The notes below the pieces were generated by a model. It was not told the DNA's origin. It searched no databases and saw only the letters and a program-made list of their open reading frames with translations. From contig NZ_RXFT01000010.1 in the NCBI RefSeq assembly GCF_003952165.1, forward strand, positions 186,001-250,000: a DNA stretch of 64,000 nt. Direction: 5' to 3'. Positions 40,927 to 50,827 of the stretch are shown piece after piece. Within the stretch, counting starts at the first letter, position 1, and each line of letters opens with the position of its first letter. Made by a program: the position numbers and the translations under genes. The stretch comes from Variovorax guangxiensis. Lineage in GTDB: Bacteria; Pseudomonadota; Gammaproteobacteria; Burkholderiales; Burkholderiaceae_C.

Positions 40927-41772
40927 ATGCTCAAGCAACGCATCATCACGGCGATCGTGCTCCTCGCGATCCTGCTGCCGGCGCTGTTCTACCCAAGCTA
41001 TATCCCCTTCGGCTGCGTCATGCTGGTGCTGATCGGCGCCGCCGCCTGGGAGTGGGGGCGTCTGAACGGCTATGGGCAGGGGGTGTCGCTGTTCCTCGGT
41101 GCCGAGACGGTGGTGCTCTGCGGGCTCTCCTGGTGGCTCGGGCTGCTGGAGCAGCCCCTGGTCGTGATGTGGACCCTGGCGAGCGCTGCCTGGGTGCTGG
41201 GCGGCGCGGCTTTGCTGCGCGTGGCAGTGCCGGGCTGGCCCCGCATTCCGCGCGGGCTGCGGCTGGTCGGTGGCCTGCTGGCGCTGTGGGTAGCGTGGCT
41301 GGCTGCGGTGCAGGCGCGCATGATCGGCATCAACTTCCTGCTGTCGATCCTCGTGCTGGTGTGGGTGGCCGACGTATTCGCCTATTTCGCCGGCCGGGCC
41401 TTCGGCCTCAAGTTCACCCGCAACAAGCTCGCTCCGGCGATCAGTCCCGGCAAGAGCTGGGAAGGCGTGTGGGGCGGCATGGTCGGTGTGGTGGTGCTGG
41501 CTTTCGCCTGGGTCTGGGCCGACAAGGCCGCGGGCGCCACGGTGGCCAGCCTGTATACCCGTCTCGCCGAGCGTGGCTGGTGGCTGCTGCTGCTGGCTGC
41601 GTTGTTCCTCGCGGCCATGAGCGTCGTGGGCGACCTCGTCGAATCTCTCATCAAGCGCAGCGCCGGCGCCAAGGACAGCAGCAGGCTGCTGCCCGGCCAC
41701 GGCGGCGTCCTCGACCGCGTGGATGCCCTCTTGCCGGCCCTTCCCATTGCCATGATGCTGGCTTTCCTGTGA
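40927..41772 (+). CDS. cdsA: Phosphatidate cytidylyltransferase
   Basis: CDP-diglyceride synthase (281 residues) is a multi-pass inner-membrane enzyme; at least seven hydrophobic segments are visible. The C-terminal signature SLIKRSAGAKDSSRLLPGHG, with GGVLDRVD just after it, marks the catalytic site. Its stop overlaps the GTG start of dxr (GTGA), indicating coupled translation. Confidence 0.97.
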   Translation: MLKQRIITAIVLLAILLPALFYPSYIPFGCVMLVLIGAAAWEWGRLNGYGQGVSLFLGAETVVLCGLSWWLGLLEQPLVVMWTLASAAWVLGGAALLRVAVPGWPRIPRGLRLVGGLLALWVAWLAAVQARMIGINFLLSILVLVWVADVFAYFAGRAFGLKFTRNKLAPAISPGKSWEGVWGGMVGVVVLAFAWVWADKAAGATVASLYTRLAERGWWLLLLAALFLAAMSVVGDLVESLIKRSAGAKDSSRLLPGHGGVLDRVDALLPALPIAMMLAFL

Positions 41773-42959
41773 ATTCACCCAGAAGACAACGCGTCACGGT
41801 GCTCGGCTCGACCGGTTCGGTCGGCGTGAGCACGCTCGACGTCATTTCGCGCCACCCCGAGCGCTTCGAGGTTTTCGCGCTTTCCGCGGCCACCAAGGTC
41901 GACGAGATGCTGGCGCAGTGCGCCCAGTTCACGCCCAGGTTCGCCGTGATGGCCAGCGCGCCGCACGCCGCGCTGCTGGCCGAGAAGCTCAAGCAGAATG
42001 GCCTGAAGACGGTCGTACTGATAGGGGGCGATGCTCTCGAAACGATAGCGTCGCACGACGAGGTCGATTCCGTGATGGCTGCCATCGTCGGTGCCGCTGG
42101 CCTGGGGCCATGCTTGGCGGCCGCGCGCGCCGGCAAGCGGCTCCTGCTGGCCAACAAGGAAGCGCTGGTCGTCGGCGGCGAACTCTTCATGTGCACCGTG
42201 CGCGAGGGTGGGGCGACGCTGCTGCCCATCGACAGCGAGCATTCCGCCATCTTCCAGTCGCTGCCCGAGGACCCGTCCACCTGGGCGCGGCGCATCGACA
42301 AGATCATCCTGACCGCCTCGGGAGGCCCGTTCCGCACCCGTGCGCCGGAAACCCTGGGCGCGGTGACGCCCGAGCAGGCCTGCGCCCATCCGAACTGGGT
42401 CATGGGCCGCAAGATTTCGGTCGATTCGGCCACGATGATGAACAAGGCGCTCGAGGTGATCGAGGCGCGCCATCTGTTCGGCGTCTCGCCCGAGCAGATC
42501 GAGGTGGTCATCCATCCGCAGAGCGTGGTGCACTCGATGGTGCAGTTCACCGATGCGTCGGTCATCGCCCAGCTCGGCACGCCCGACATGCGGGTGCCGA
42601 TCGCGGTGGGCCTGGCCTGGCCCGAGCGCATCGAAAGCGGCGCCGCGCGGCTCGACTTCCGGCAGATGGGCTCGCTGACCTTCGAATCGCCCGATGCGGC
42701 GCTTTTCCCGGGGCTGGGCCTTGCATGGCACGCGCTGCGCGCCGCGCCCGGCACGACGGCTGTGCTCAATGCCGCCAACGAGGTCGCAGTTGAAGCATTC
42801 CTCAACCGCCGCCTGCGTTTCGATTGCATACATGCGGTCAACATGGAAACTTTGGAAAGAGTCGCCCCCTCCAAGCCGGCATCGCTGGCTGACCTGCTGG
42901 CGATCGACGCCAGCGCCCGGGCGGCAGCCAATGCCGCGGCGCTGCGATTCGCTGCCTGA
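41769..42959 (+). CDS. dxr: 1-deoxy-D-xylulose 5-phosphate reductoisomerase
   Basis: DXR/IspC (396 residues) makes MEP, the step before IspD. NADPH binding is by LGSTGSVGVSTLD. The metal and substrate site includes ANKEALVVGG, PIDSEHSAIFQ, GPFRT and MGRKISVDSATMMNK. The GTG at 41769 is chosen because it overlaps the cdsA stop and places the start just before the first strand. Together with ispD-ispF 24 kb away, three MEP-pathway genes are in this window. Confidence 0.97.
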   Translation: MNSPRRQRVTVLGSTGSVGVSTLDVISRHPERFEVFALSAATKVDEMLAQCAQFTPRFAVMASAPHAALLAEKLKQNGLKTVVLIGGDALETIASHDEVDSVMAAIVGAAGLGPCLAAARAGKRLLLANKEALVVGGELFMCTVREGGATLLPIDSEHSAIFQSLPEDPSTWARRIDKIILTASGGPFRTRAPETLGAVTPEQACAHPNWVMGRKISVDSATMMNKALEVIEARHLFGVSPEQIEVVIHPQSVVHSMVQFTDASVIAQLGTPDMRVPIAVGLAWPERIESGAARLDFRQMGSLTFESPDAALFPGLGLAWHALRAAPGTTAVLNAANEVAVEAFLNRRLRFDCIHAVNMETLERVAPSKPASLADLLAIDASARAAANAAALRFAA

Positions 42960-42986
42960 CGCCTCCCTCGTAAAGCAAGGACTCCG

Positions 42987-44360
42987 ATGCTGCTTACTGT
43001 CATAGCCTTTGTGGTTGCGCTCGGTGTCCTGATCGCGGTGCACGAATACGGCCACTATCGCGTGGCGGTGGCCTACGGCGTCAAGGTGGAGCGCTTCTCC
43101 GTCGGCTTCGGCAAGGCGCTTTTCCGTTGGCAGCCCAGGCGCCAGCATCCGGGCCAGCAGACCGAGTTCGTCATCGGCGCATTTCCCTTCGGCGGCTACG
43201 TCAAGATGCTCGACGAGCGTGAAGGCCCCGTGGCACCCGAGGAACGCCACCGCGCCTTCAACACGCAGCCGCTGCGTTCGCGCGCGGCCATCGTGGCCGC
43301 GGGGCCGATCGCCAATCTGCTGCTGGCGGTGGCGCTCTACACGGCAGTCAACTGGATCGGCGTGCAGGAGCCGGTCGCCACGTTGGCGCGGCCGGTGGCA
43401 GGCTCCCTTGCCGAGTTGGCGGGCCTGAAGGGCGGCGAGCACATCTCCCGGGCTGGGTTCGACGGCGAGCTGACGCCGGTCCAGTCCTTCGAGGACCTGC
43501 GCTGGCGCATGACGCGCGGAGCGCTCGATGGTCGCGACCTGAAGCTCGAGGTCGCGGGCGAGGGTGGTCGGCCCGCGCGCGAGCTGGTGCTCCCGCTCAG
43601 CCGCATGGAGACCAAGGACGCCGATCCGCAGATGTTCCGAAAGATCGGCGTGCTGGCGCCCCTGACGCGCCCCGAGATCGGCGAAGTCATGAAGGGCAGC
43701 GCGGCCGAAGCGGCGGGCCTGCTCAACGGCGACGTGGTGCGCGCCATCGGCGGCACGCCGATCATCGACGGGCAGCAGCTGCGCGAGGCGATCCGGGCGT
43801 CGGTCGACGGTGGCCAGCCGCGCACGCAGGCATGGCAGATCGAGCGCGGCGGCCGGGCGCTCGCCATCGACGTGAAGCCCGAAGTGCGGGAAGAGGGCGG
43901 CGCCAAGGTGGGGCGCGTGGGCGCCTATGTTGGCGCGCCGCCCGAAATGGTGACCGTGCGCCAGGGCGTGGTCGACGGCATCTGGCGCGGCGTGGTGCGT
44001 ACCTGGGAGGTTTCGGCGCTGACCGTGCGCATGATGGGCAAGATGGTCATCGGCGAGGCGTCGGTCAAGAATCTCAGTGGTCCGCTCACCATCGCGGACT
44101 ACGCGGGCAAGTCCGCAAGCCTCGGTTTCACCCAGTACCTGGTCTTCCTGGCGCTCATCAGCGTGAGCCTCGGGGTGCTCAATCTCATGCCGCTGCCGGT
44201 CCTCGATGGAGGACACCTGATGTATTATCTTTGGGAGGGCCTGACCGGCAAGAGCGTCTCTGACGCCTGGATGGAACGGCTTCAGCGCGGGGGTGTGGCC
44301 CTGCTGCTGGTCATGATGTCGGTCGCACTCTTCAACGACGTCACGCGGCTCTTTGGTTAA
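42987..44360 (+). CDS. rseP: RseP-type site-2 zinc metalloprotease
   Basis: RseP (457 residues) is an intramembrane protease that cleaves anti-sigma factors and remnant signal peptides. The zinc motif HEYGH lies in the first membrane helix, two PDZ domains lie between about 110 and 310, and the third zinc ligand is in LPVLDGGHL near the C terminus. AAGGA precedes the ATG. RseP-type proteolysis is also the step that frees sigma in the IutY type of fused regulator, so it may act on the protein at 9520-10836; this is inference. Confidence 0.96.
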   Translation: MLLTVIAFVVALGVLIAVHEYGHYRVAVAYGVKVERFSVGFGKALFRWQPRRQHPGQQTEFVIGAFPFGGYVKMLDEREGPVAPEERHRAFNTQPLRSRAAIVAAGPIANLLLAVALYTAVNWIGVQEPVATLARPVAGSLAELAGLKGGEHISRAGFDGELTPVQSFEDLRWRMTRGALDGRDLKLEVAGEGGRPARELVLPLSRMETKDADPQMFRKIGVLAPLTRPEIGEVMKGSAAEAAGLLNGDVVRAIGGTPIIDGQQLREAIRASVDGGQPRTQAWQIERGGRALAIDVKPEVREEGGAKVGRVGAYVGAPPEMVTVRQGVVDGIWRGVVRTWEVSALTVRMMGKMVIGEASVKNLSGPLTIADYAGKSASLGFTQYLVFLALISVSLGVLNLMPLPVLDGGHLMYYLWEGLTGKSVSDAWMERLQRGGVALLLVMMSVALFNDVTRLFG

Positions 44361-44398
44361 CTTTCTGCCGGCCCTTTCCGTGCCGGCTCAATTCACAG

Positions 44399-46831
44399 AT
44401 GAACAAAAACTTCAGTCGCTTTCGCCTGCGTAGCGTTGTCGCGGTGGTTGCCAGTGCGCTTGCGGCTTCGGCCGCCTGGGCAGTCGAACCTTTCACGGTG
44501 CGCGACATCCGCGTCGAAGGCCTGCAACGCGTCGAGGCCGGTACGGTCTTTGCGTCGCTGCCGCTTCGCGTGGGCGATACCTACAGCGATGAGCGCGGCT
44601 CCGCCGCGATTCGCGCGCTGTTCGATCTGGGGTTGTTCAAGGACGTGCGCATCGACGTGAACGGCAACGTGCTGGTGGTCATCGTGGAAGAGCGTCCGAC
44701 CATCGCCGATGTCGACTTCGTCGGCACCAAGGAATTCGACAAGGCCGCGCTGCAGAAGGCGCTGCGCGAAGTGGGCCTGGCCGATGGCCGCCCCTACGAC
44801 AAGGCGCTGGCCGACCGTGCGGAGCAGGAGCTCAAGCGCCAGTACGTGAGCCGCAGCCTCTACAACGCGCAGGTCGTGACCACCGTCACGCCCATCGAGC
44901 GCAACCGCGTCAACCTGACCTTCACCGTGACCGAAGGCGAGTCGGCCCGCATCCGCGAAGTGCGCGTGGTGGGCAACAAGGCCTTCAGCGAATCGACGCT
45001 GCTGAGCCTGTTCGACCAGGACAGCGGCGGCTTCATGAGCTGGTACACGAAGTCGAACCAGTATTCGCGCGCCAAGCTCAACGCCGACCTCGAAACCCTG
45101 CGCTCGTACTACATCACGCGCGGCTATCTCGAGTTCCGCATCGACTCGACGCAGGTCGCCATCTCCCCGGACCGCAAGGACCTGACGGTGACGGTGAACA
45201 TCACCGAAGGCGAGAAGTTCGTGGTGTCGAGCGTCAAGCTCGATGGCAACTACCTCGGCCGCGACGACGAGTTCAAGTCGCTCATCACCATCAAGCCGGG
45301 CGAGCCCTACAACGGCGAGCAGGTCACGGAGACCACCAAGGCGTTCAACGACTACTTCGGCACCTTCGGCTACGCCTTTGCGCGCGTGCAGGCGCGCCCC
45401 GAGATCGACCGCGTCAACAACCGCGTGGCCCTCACGCTGCAGGCCGAGCCCTCGCGCCGCGTGTACGTGCGCCGCGTTTCGGTCGGCGGCAACAACAAGA
45501 CCCGCGACGAGGTGATCCGTCGCGAGTTCCGCCAGTACGAGGCCTCCTGGTACGACGGCGACAAGATCAAGCTCTCGCGCGACCGCGTGGACCGCCTGGG
45601 CTTCTTCACCGAAGTGAACGTCGATACGCAGGAAGTGCCCGGCTCGCCGGACCAGGTGGACCTGACCGTCAGCGTGGTTGAGAAGCCCACTGGCAGCCTG
45701 CAGCTCGGCGCCGGCTACTCCAGCGCGGAAAAGGTCGCGCTGACCTTCGGCATCTCGCAGGAGAACGTGTTCGGCTCGGGCAACTTCCTGGGCGTGCAGG
45801 TCAACACCAGCAAGTACAACCGCACGCTGTCGCTGACGGCTACCGACCCGTACTTCACGGCCGACGGCATCTCGCGCACTTTCAGCATCTACCACACCAC
45901 GACGCGTCCGTACCAGACCTCGACCGACGGCGACTACAAGCTGGTGAACCAGGGCGCATCCGTGCGCTTCGGTGTGCCGTTCAGCGAGGTCGACACCGTC
46001 TTCTTCGGCGTCGGCATCGAGCGTTATGCGTTCGATCCCAACAGCTCGACCGCCTTCTCCGGCCTGTACACGCCGCCGTCGTACCTCAACTACTTCCAGT
46101 GCAAGAAGGACCCGACGGGCCTGCTGGTGACCGGCTGCGACCAGAAGAGCGTCTGGGGCATTCCGCTGAGCGTCGGCTGGGGCCGCGACAGCCGCGACAG
46201 CGCGCTGATCCCGACCACCGGCCGCCTGCAACGCGCCAACCTCGAGGTGGGTGCCGCCGGCGACATGAAGTACGTCAAGACGAACTACCAGTACCAGCAG
46301 TTCTTCGCAATCAACAAGCAGTACACCTTCTCGATCAACGGCGAGGTCGGCTACGCCAAAGCCTTCGGCAACAAGGTCTATCCGATCTTCAAGAACTTCT
46401 ACGCGGGTGGCCTGGGTTCGGTGCGCGGCTTCGAGCAGAACTCGCTGGGTCCGCGTGATGCGCCGCTGTTCCTGCAGAGCGAAGGCGCGGCCATCGGGGG
46501 TACGAAGAAGGCGATCTTCAATGCGGAGCTGAGCACGCCGTTCCCCGGCGCCGGCAACGACCGCACCCTGCGTCTGTACGGCTTCTTCGACGTCGGCAAC
46601 GTCTTCGGCACCCGTGCCGCCGGCGTGACCGACGAGCAATGGAAGGCCGAGAAGAAGCTGCGCGCCTCGGTCGGCCTTGGCGTCAGCTGGATCTCGCCGC
46701 TGGGCCCGCTGCGCCTTGCCTACGCCTTCCCGATCAAGTCCCAGAAGGAAGTGGGGCAACCGTTCACGGCAGGCTATATCCCGAAGGATAGAATTCAGCG
46801 CCTCCAATTCCAGATCGGAACGTCTTTCTAA
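44399..46831 (+). CDS. bamA: Outer-membrane protein assembly factor BamA
   Basis: BamA (810 residues) inserts beta-barrel proteins into the outer membrane. A signal peptide (about 1-28, ending SAAWA|VEP) is followed by five POTRA repeats to about residue 440 (first repeat FTVRDIRVEGLQRVE). A 16-strand barrel follows, with the VRGF motif (GSVRGFEQNSLGP) and the aromatic C terminus GTSF. It precedes skp with no gap, as in most Proteobacteria, so barrel assembly and its chaperone are expressed together. Confidence 0.98.
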   Translation: MNKNFSRFRLRSVVAVVASALAASAAWAVEPFTVRDIRVEGLQRVEAGTVFASLPLRVGDTYSDERGSAAIRALFDLGLFKDVRIDVNGNVLVVIVEERPTIADVDFVGTKEFDKAALQKALREVGLADGRPYDKALADRAEQELKRQYVSRSLYNAQVVTTVTPIERNRVNLTFTVTEGESARIREVRVVGNKAFSESTLLSLFDQDSGGFMSWYTKSNQYSRAKLNADLETLRSYYITRGYLEFRIDSTQVAISPDRKDLTVTVNITEGEKFVVSSVKLDGNYLGRDDEFKSLITIKPGEPYNGEQVTETTKAFNDYFGTFGYAFARVQARPEIDRVNNRVALTLQAEPSRRVYVRRVSVGGNNKTRDEVIRREFRQYEASWYDGDKIKLSRDRVDRLGFFTEVNVDTQEVPGSPDQVDLTVSVVEKPTGSLQLGAGYSSAEKVALTFGISQENVFGSGNFLGVQVNTSKYNRTLSLTATDPYFTADGISRTFSIYHTTTRPYQTSTDGDYKLVNQGASVRFGVPFSEVDTVFFGVGIERYAFDPNSSTAFSGLYTPPSYLNYFQCKKDPTGLLVTGCDQKSVWGIPLSVGWGRDSRDSALIPTTGRLQRANLEVGAAGDMKYVKTNYQYQQFFAINKQYTFSINGEVGYAKAFGNKVYPIFKNFYAGGLGSVRGFEQNSLGPRDAPLFLQSEGAAIGGTKKAIFNAELSTPFPGAGNDRTLRLYGFFDVGNVFGTRAAGVTDEQWKAEKKLRASVGLGVSWISPLGPLRLAYAFPIKSQKEVGQPFTAGYIPKDRIQRLQFQIGTSF

Positions 46832-47383
46832 ATGAAGCATTTGATCCGCGCCGCGGCCGGCGCGTTGTTGATTCCCGCTTTCGCACTTGCCACGGCACCT
46901 GCCCAGGCACAGGCGCAGGAAACTTTTCGCATCGGCTTTGTGAATCCGGACCGCGTGCTGCGTGAAGCGCAGCCCGCCAAGACTGCCCAGGCAAAGCTCG
47001 AGGCGGAGTTCCTGAAGCGCGAGAAAGACCTGACCGCGCAGGGCGATGCCCTGAAGGCTGCTTCCGAGAAGTTCGAGCGCGAGGCACCCACCCTCTCTGA
47101 AACCCAGCGCGTTGCCCGCCAGCGCGCCCTGGTCGATCAGGACCGCGACTTCCAGCGCAAGCGCCGCGAGTTCCAGGAAGACCTGAACGCGCGCAAGAAC
47201 GAAGAGCTCCAGCAGGTCTACGAGCGTGCCAACCGCGTGGTGAAGCAGGTGGCCGAGGCCGAGAAGTACGACGCCATCCTGCAGGAAGCGATCTACATCA
47301 ATCCGAAGCACGACATCACCGACAAGGTGATCAAGGCGCTGAACGCGTCCGTCGCTTCTCCTGCGCCCGCGGCCGGCAAGTAA
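46832..47383 (+). CDS. skp: Periplasmic chaperone Skp/OmpH
   Basis: This 183-residue trimeric chaperone carries unfolded outer-membrane proteins to BamA. A signal peptide (about 1-28, APAQAQA|QE) precedes the mature start FRIGFVNPDRVLRE. The rest is the long coiled-coil tentacle region (KLEAEFLKREKDLTAQG ... QRKRREFQEDL) and a short C-terminal core. The ATG follows the bamA stop directly. Confidence 0.95.
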   Translation: MKHLIRAAAGALLIPAFALATAPAQAQAQETFRIGFVNPDRVLREAQPAKTAQAKLEAEFLKREKDLTAQGDALKAASEKFEREAPTLSETQRVARQRALVDQDRDFQRKRREFQEDLNARKNEELQQVYERANRVVKQVAEAEKYDAILQEAIYINPKHDITDKVIKALNASVASPAPAAGK

Positions 47384-47397
47384 CGCCGCGAACCGGC

Positions 47398-48375
47398 GTG
47401 TCACTGCAGCTCGGAGCCATTGTTGACGCCCTCGGGGGCGAGCTTCATGGCGATGCGGCGCTGTCCATCGAGCGGCTCGCGCCTCTCCAGAATGCACAGC
47501 CCGATGCGCTCAGCTTCCTGAGCCATCCCAAATACCAGCAGGAGCTGGCGGCTTCGAAGGCCGCCTGCGTGATCGTGTCGCCCGCCATGCGCGAGGCGGC
47601 AGCTGCGCGTGGCGCCTACATCGTTACGCCCGATCCGTACCTCTACTTCGCCCGTCTCACGCAGCTGTGGAAGGCGCACCATGCGCGCCCGGAGGCCGAC
47701 CGCGTCCATCCCAGCGCGGTGATCCATCCTGAAGCGCTGGTCGACGCCACGGCGCGCATCGGCGCGCTGTGCGTGGTGGAGCGGGGCGCCCGCATCGGCG
47801 CGGGCACCGTGCTGAAGTCACGCGTGACGGTCAGCGAGGACTGCGTCATCGGCGAGCGCTGCCTGCTGCATCCCGGCGTGGTGATCGGCGCCGACGGCTT
47901 CGGGCTCGCTCCACACGAGGGGCGCTGGATCAAGATCGAGCAGCTCGGAGCCGTGCGCATCGGCAACGACGTCGAGATCGGTGCCAACACCTGCATCGAC
48001 CGCGGCGCTCTGGACGACACCGTCATCGAAGACGGCGTGAAGCTCGACAACCTGATCCAGATCGGCCACAACGTCCGGGTCGGCAAGAACACGGCCATGG
48101 CGGGCTGCGTCGGCGTGGCCGGGAGCGCCATCATCGGGGCCGGCTGCACCTTCGGTGGCGGCGCCATCGTGCTGGGGCACCTGACGGTCGCCGACGGCGT
48201 GCATGTGTCGGCCGCGACCGTGGTCACCCGGTCCATCCACAAGGCCGGCCAATACACCGGCATGTTTCCCATCGATGACAATGCGAACTGGGAAAAGAAT
48301 GCGGCAACGCTCAAGCAGTTGCACAGCCTGCGCGAACGACTGAAGGCGCTGGAGAAGGCTCCCTCGAAAAAATGA
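47398..48375 (+). CDS. lpxD: UDP-3-O-acylglucosamine N-acyltransferase
   Basis: LpxD (325 residues) adds the second hydroxyacyl chain in lipid A synthesis. A small N-terminal uridine-binding domain (LGAIVDALGGELHGD) is followed by a left-handed beta-helix of hexapeptide repeats. The catalytic His region is LIQIGHNVRVG, and a C-terminal helix closes the protein. The GTG at 47398 is the start that keeps the full N domain. It lies 14 bp after skp. Confidence 0.97.
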   Translation: MSLQLGAIVDALGGELHGDAALSIERLAPLQNAQPDALSFLSHPKYQQELAASKAACVIVSPAMREAAAARGAYIVTPDPYLYFARLTQLWKAHHARPEADRVHPSAVIHPEALVDATARIGALCVVERGARIGAGTVLKSRVTVSEDCVIGERCLLHPGVVIGADGFGLAPHEGRWIKIEQLGAVRIGNDVEIGANTCIDRGALDDTVIEDGVKLDNLIQIGHNVRVGKNTAMAGCVGVAGSAIIGAGCTFGGGAIVLGHLTVADGVHVSAATVVTRSIHKAGQYTGMFPIDDNANWEKNAATLKQLHSLRERLKALEKAPSKK

Positions 48376-48398
48376 CGACGATGCAGGAACAGAAAATC

Positions 48399-48845
48399 AT
48401 GACGACGCTCGATATCCATCAAATCCTCAAGCTGCTGCCTCACCGCTACCCGTTCCTGCTGGTGGACCGCGTGCTGGACATGGAAAAGGGCAAGCGCATC
48501 ACGGCGCTGAAGAACGTGACGATGAACGAGCCGTTCTTCAACGGCCACTTCCCGCACCGCCCTGTGATGCCGGGCGTGCTGATGCTCGAAGCGATGGCCC
48601 AGGCGGCGGCGCTGCTGTCCTTCCATTCGCTGGACATCGTGCCGGACGACAACACCGTCTACTACTTCGCTGCCATCGACGGCGCCCGCTTCAAGCGTCC
48701 GGTGGAGCCGGGCGACCAACTCACCCTCGAAGTCGAGATCGAGCGCATGAAGGCGGGCATCTCCAAGTTCAAGGGCCGGGCCCTGGTGGGCACCGAGCTC
48801 GCCTGCGAGGCGTCGCTGATGTGCGCCATGCGCCAGATCAACTGA
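48399..48845 (+). CDS. fabZ: 3-hydroxyacyl-ACP dehydratase FabZ
   Basis: FabZ (148 residues from 48399) dehydrates 3-hydroxyacyl-ACP and competes with LpxA/LpxD for the same precursor. The hot-dog fold is evident, with LPHRYPFLLVDRV, FFNGHFPHRPVMPGVLMLEAMAQ (catalytic His and Glu) and DGARFKRPV. An earlier ATG at 48372 overlaps the lpxD stop (ATGA) and would add nine residues. The chosen start gives the usual family length and has AGGAA upstream. Confidence 0.96.
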   Translation: MTTLDIHQILKLLPHRYPFLLVDRVLDMEKGKRITALKNVTMNEPFFNGHFPHRPVMPGVLMLEAMAQAAALLSFHSLDIVPDDNTVYYFAAIDGARFKRPVEPGDQLTLEVEIERMKAGISKFKGRALVGTELACEASLMCAMRQIN

Positions 48846-48879
48846 TGGCCGGCCGCAGCCAGTTGCTTCTTCACAAGGC

Positions 48880-49668
48880 ATGACCCAGGTTCATTCGACG
48901 GCCGTCGTCGACCCCCAGGCACAGCTCGACGCCTCGGTGTCGGTCGGGCCCTATACCGTGATCGGCCCGCATGTGCGCATAGGCGCGGGCACCACCATCG
49001 GCGCGCACTGCGTGATCGAGGGCCGCACCACCATCGGGCGCGACAACAGGATCTTCCAGTTTTCGTCCCTCGGCGCCATTCCGCAGGACAAGAAATACGC
49101 CGGCGAGCCTACCGAGCTCGTCATCGGCGACCGCAACGTGATCCGCGAGTTCTGCACCTTCAACCTCGGCGTGCCGGGGGCGGGGGGCGTCACGCGTGTC
49201 GGCAACGACAACTGGATCATGGCGTACACGCACATCGCCCACGACTGCCGCGTCGACGACCACACGACGCTCGCCAACAACACCACGCTGGCCGGGCATG
49301 TGCACCTGGCCGACTGGGTGACGGTCGGCGGTCTCACGGGCATCCACCAGTTCGTCTCCATCGGAGCCCACGCCATGCTCGGCTTCGCGAGCGCGGTCAC
49401 GCAGGACGTGCCGCCTTTCATGCTGGTCGACGGCAATCCGCTGGCGGTGCGCGGCTTCAACATCGTCGGCCTGCGCCGGCGCGATTTCTCCGCGCAGCGG
49501 CTCGCCGCGGTGAAGCAGATGCATCGCCTGCTGTACCGCCAGGGCAAGACGCTCGACGAGGCGCGCGCAGGCATCGCCGCGTTGGCGACCGAAATGCCCG
49601 AAGCGGCCGGCGACGTCGCGCTGATGGAATCCTTCCTCGCCAATTCGACGCGCGGCATCGCGCGCTGA
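48880..49668 (+). CDS. lpxA: UDP-N-acetylglucosamine acyltransferase
   Basis: LpxA (262 residues) catalyses the first acylation of lipid A synthesis. Hexapeptide repeats form a beta-helix, the catalytic histidine is in YTHIAHDCRV, and GGLTGIHQFVSIG is a family signature. A C-terminal helical domain completes it. It follows fabZ by 34 bp and precedes lpxB closely. Confidence 0.97.
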   Translation: MTQVHSTAVVDPQAQLDASVSVGPYTVIGPHVRIGAGTTIGAHCVIEGRTTIGRDNRIFQFSSLGAIPQDKKYAGEPTELVIGDRNVIREFCTFNLGVPGAGGVTRVGNDNWIMAYTHIAHDCRVDDHTTLANNTTLAGHVHLADWVTVGGLTGIHQFVSIGAHAMLGFASAVTQDVPPFMLVDGNPLAVRGFNIVGLRRRDFSAQRLAAVKQMHRLLYRQGKTLDEARAGIAALATEMPEAAGDVALMESFLANSTRGIAR

Positions 49669-49678
49669 AGTGACGGCC

Positions 49679-50827
49679 ATGCAGAACGACGGACAGCGAC
49701 GCTTCGCGCTGGTCGCGGGCGAAGCGTCCGGCGACCTGCTCGCCGGCCTGCTGCTCGACGGGCTGCTGGCGCGCTGGCCCGACCTCCAGACCGTCGGCAT
49801 CGGCGGGCCCCGCATGCTGGCCCACGGCTTCCAGAGCTGGTGGCCGCAGGAAAAGCTCGCGGTGCGTGGCTACATCGAGGTGCTGCGGCACTACGCCGAA
49901 ATTGCCGGCATCCGCCGCCAGCTCAAGGCGCGGCTGCTGCAGGAGCGGCCCCAGCTCTTCATCGGCGTCGACGCACCCGATTTCAACCTCGACCTCGAAG
50001 CCGGCCTGCGCAGCCAGGGCATGAAGACGGTGCACTTCGTCTGCCCGTCGATCTGGGCCTGGCGGCCGGAGCGCATCGAGAAGATCCGGGCAGCGGCGGA
50101 CCACGTGCTGTGCATCTTCCCGTTCGAACCCGCCTTGCTGGCGGAGAAGGGCGTGGCCGCGAGCTATGTGGGCCATCCCGTCGCGAACGTGATCCCGATG
50201 GTGCCCGACCAGGCTGGTGCGCGCGCCGCGCTGGGCCTGGCGCCCGATGCGCCGGTCGTCGCGCTGCTGCCGGGCAGCCGCCGTTCCGAGATCCGCTACC
50301 TGGCCGCCCGTTTCTTCGCCGCCGCGGCGCTGATGCACAAGGCGCGGCCGGAACTGCAGTTCGTGGCGCCCATCATTCCGGGCCTTCGCGCCGAAGTCGA
50401 AGCCTTGCTGCAGGCCAGCGGCATGGCCGGGCGCGTCAGGCTGCTCGACGGCCAGTCGCATGCGGTGCTGGCCGCCTGCGACGCCACGCTGATCGCCAGC
50501 GGCACCGCCACGCTCGAGGCGGCCCTGTTCAAGCGGCCGATGGTCATCGCCTACAACATGAACGCGCTTTCGTGGCGCCTCATGCGGCGCAAGCAGCTGC
50601 AGCCCTGGGTGGGATTGCCCAACATCCTGTGCCGCGATTTCGTGGTGCCCGAGCTGCTGCAGGAGGCCGCCACCCCCGAGGCGCTGGCCCGGGCCACGCT
50701 CGACTGGCTGGACGCGCCTGAAAAGACCCGGGCGCTGCAACAAAGATTTTCAGAGCTGCATGTGCAATTGCAGCGCGATACGCCCACACTCTGCGCCGAT
50801 GCGATCCAGAAAGTTCTTGAAGGCTGA
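49679..50827 (+). CDS. lpxB: Lipid-A-disaccharide synthase
   Basis: LpxB (382 residues from the ATG) condenses the two lipid A monosaccharides. Family motifs are LVAGEASGDLLAG, GIGGPRM, GVDAPDFNLDLE, VCPSIWAWRPERI, LPGSRRSEI and ASGTATLEAALF. A GTG at 49670, just after lpxA, is an alternative start that adds three residues. Its last 29 bases overlap rnhB. Confidence 0.97.
   Translation: MQNDGQRRFALVAGEASGDLLAGLLLDGLLARWPDLQTVGIGGPRMLAHGFQSWWPQEKLAVRGYIEVLRHYAEIAGIRRQLKARLLQERPQLFIGVDAPDFNLDLEAGLRSQGMKTVHFVCPSIWAWRPERIEKIRAAADHVLCIFPFEPALLAEKGVAASYVGHPVANVIPMVPDQAGARAALGLAPDAPVVALLPGSRRSEIRYLAARFFAAAALMHKARPELQFVAPIIPGLRAEVEALLQASGMAGRVRLLDGQSHAVLAACDATLIASGTATLEAALFKRPMVIAYNMNALSWRLMRRKQLQPWVGLPNILCRDFVVPELLQEAATPEALARATLDWLDAPEKTRALQQRFSELHVQLQRDTPTLCADAIQKVLEG

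Noticed and set aside
44393..47497. Minus-strand frame of over 1000 codons opposite bamA and skp
   Set aside because: Antisense shadow of two well-supported genes; the same applies to the minus frame at 54179-57418 opposite carB and 61434-63404 opposite ftsH.
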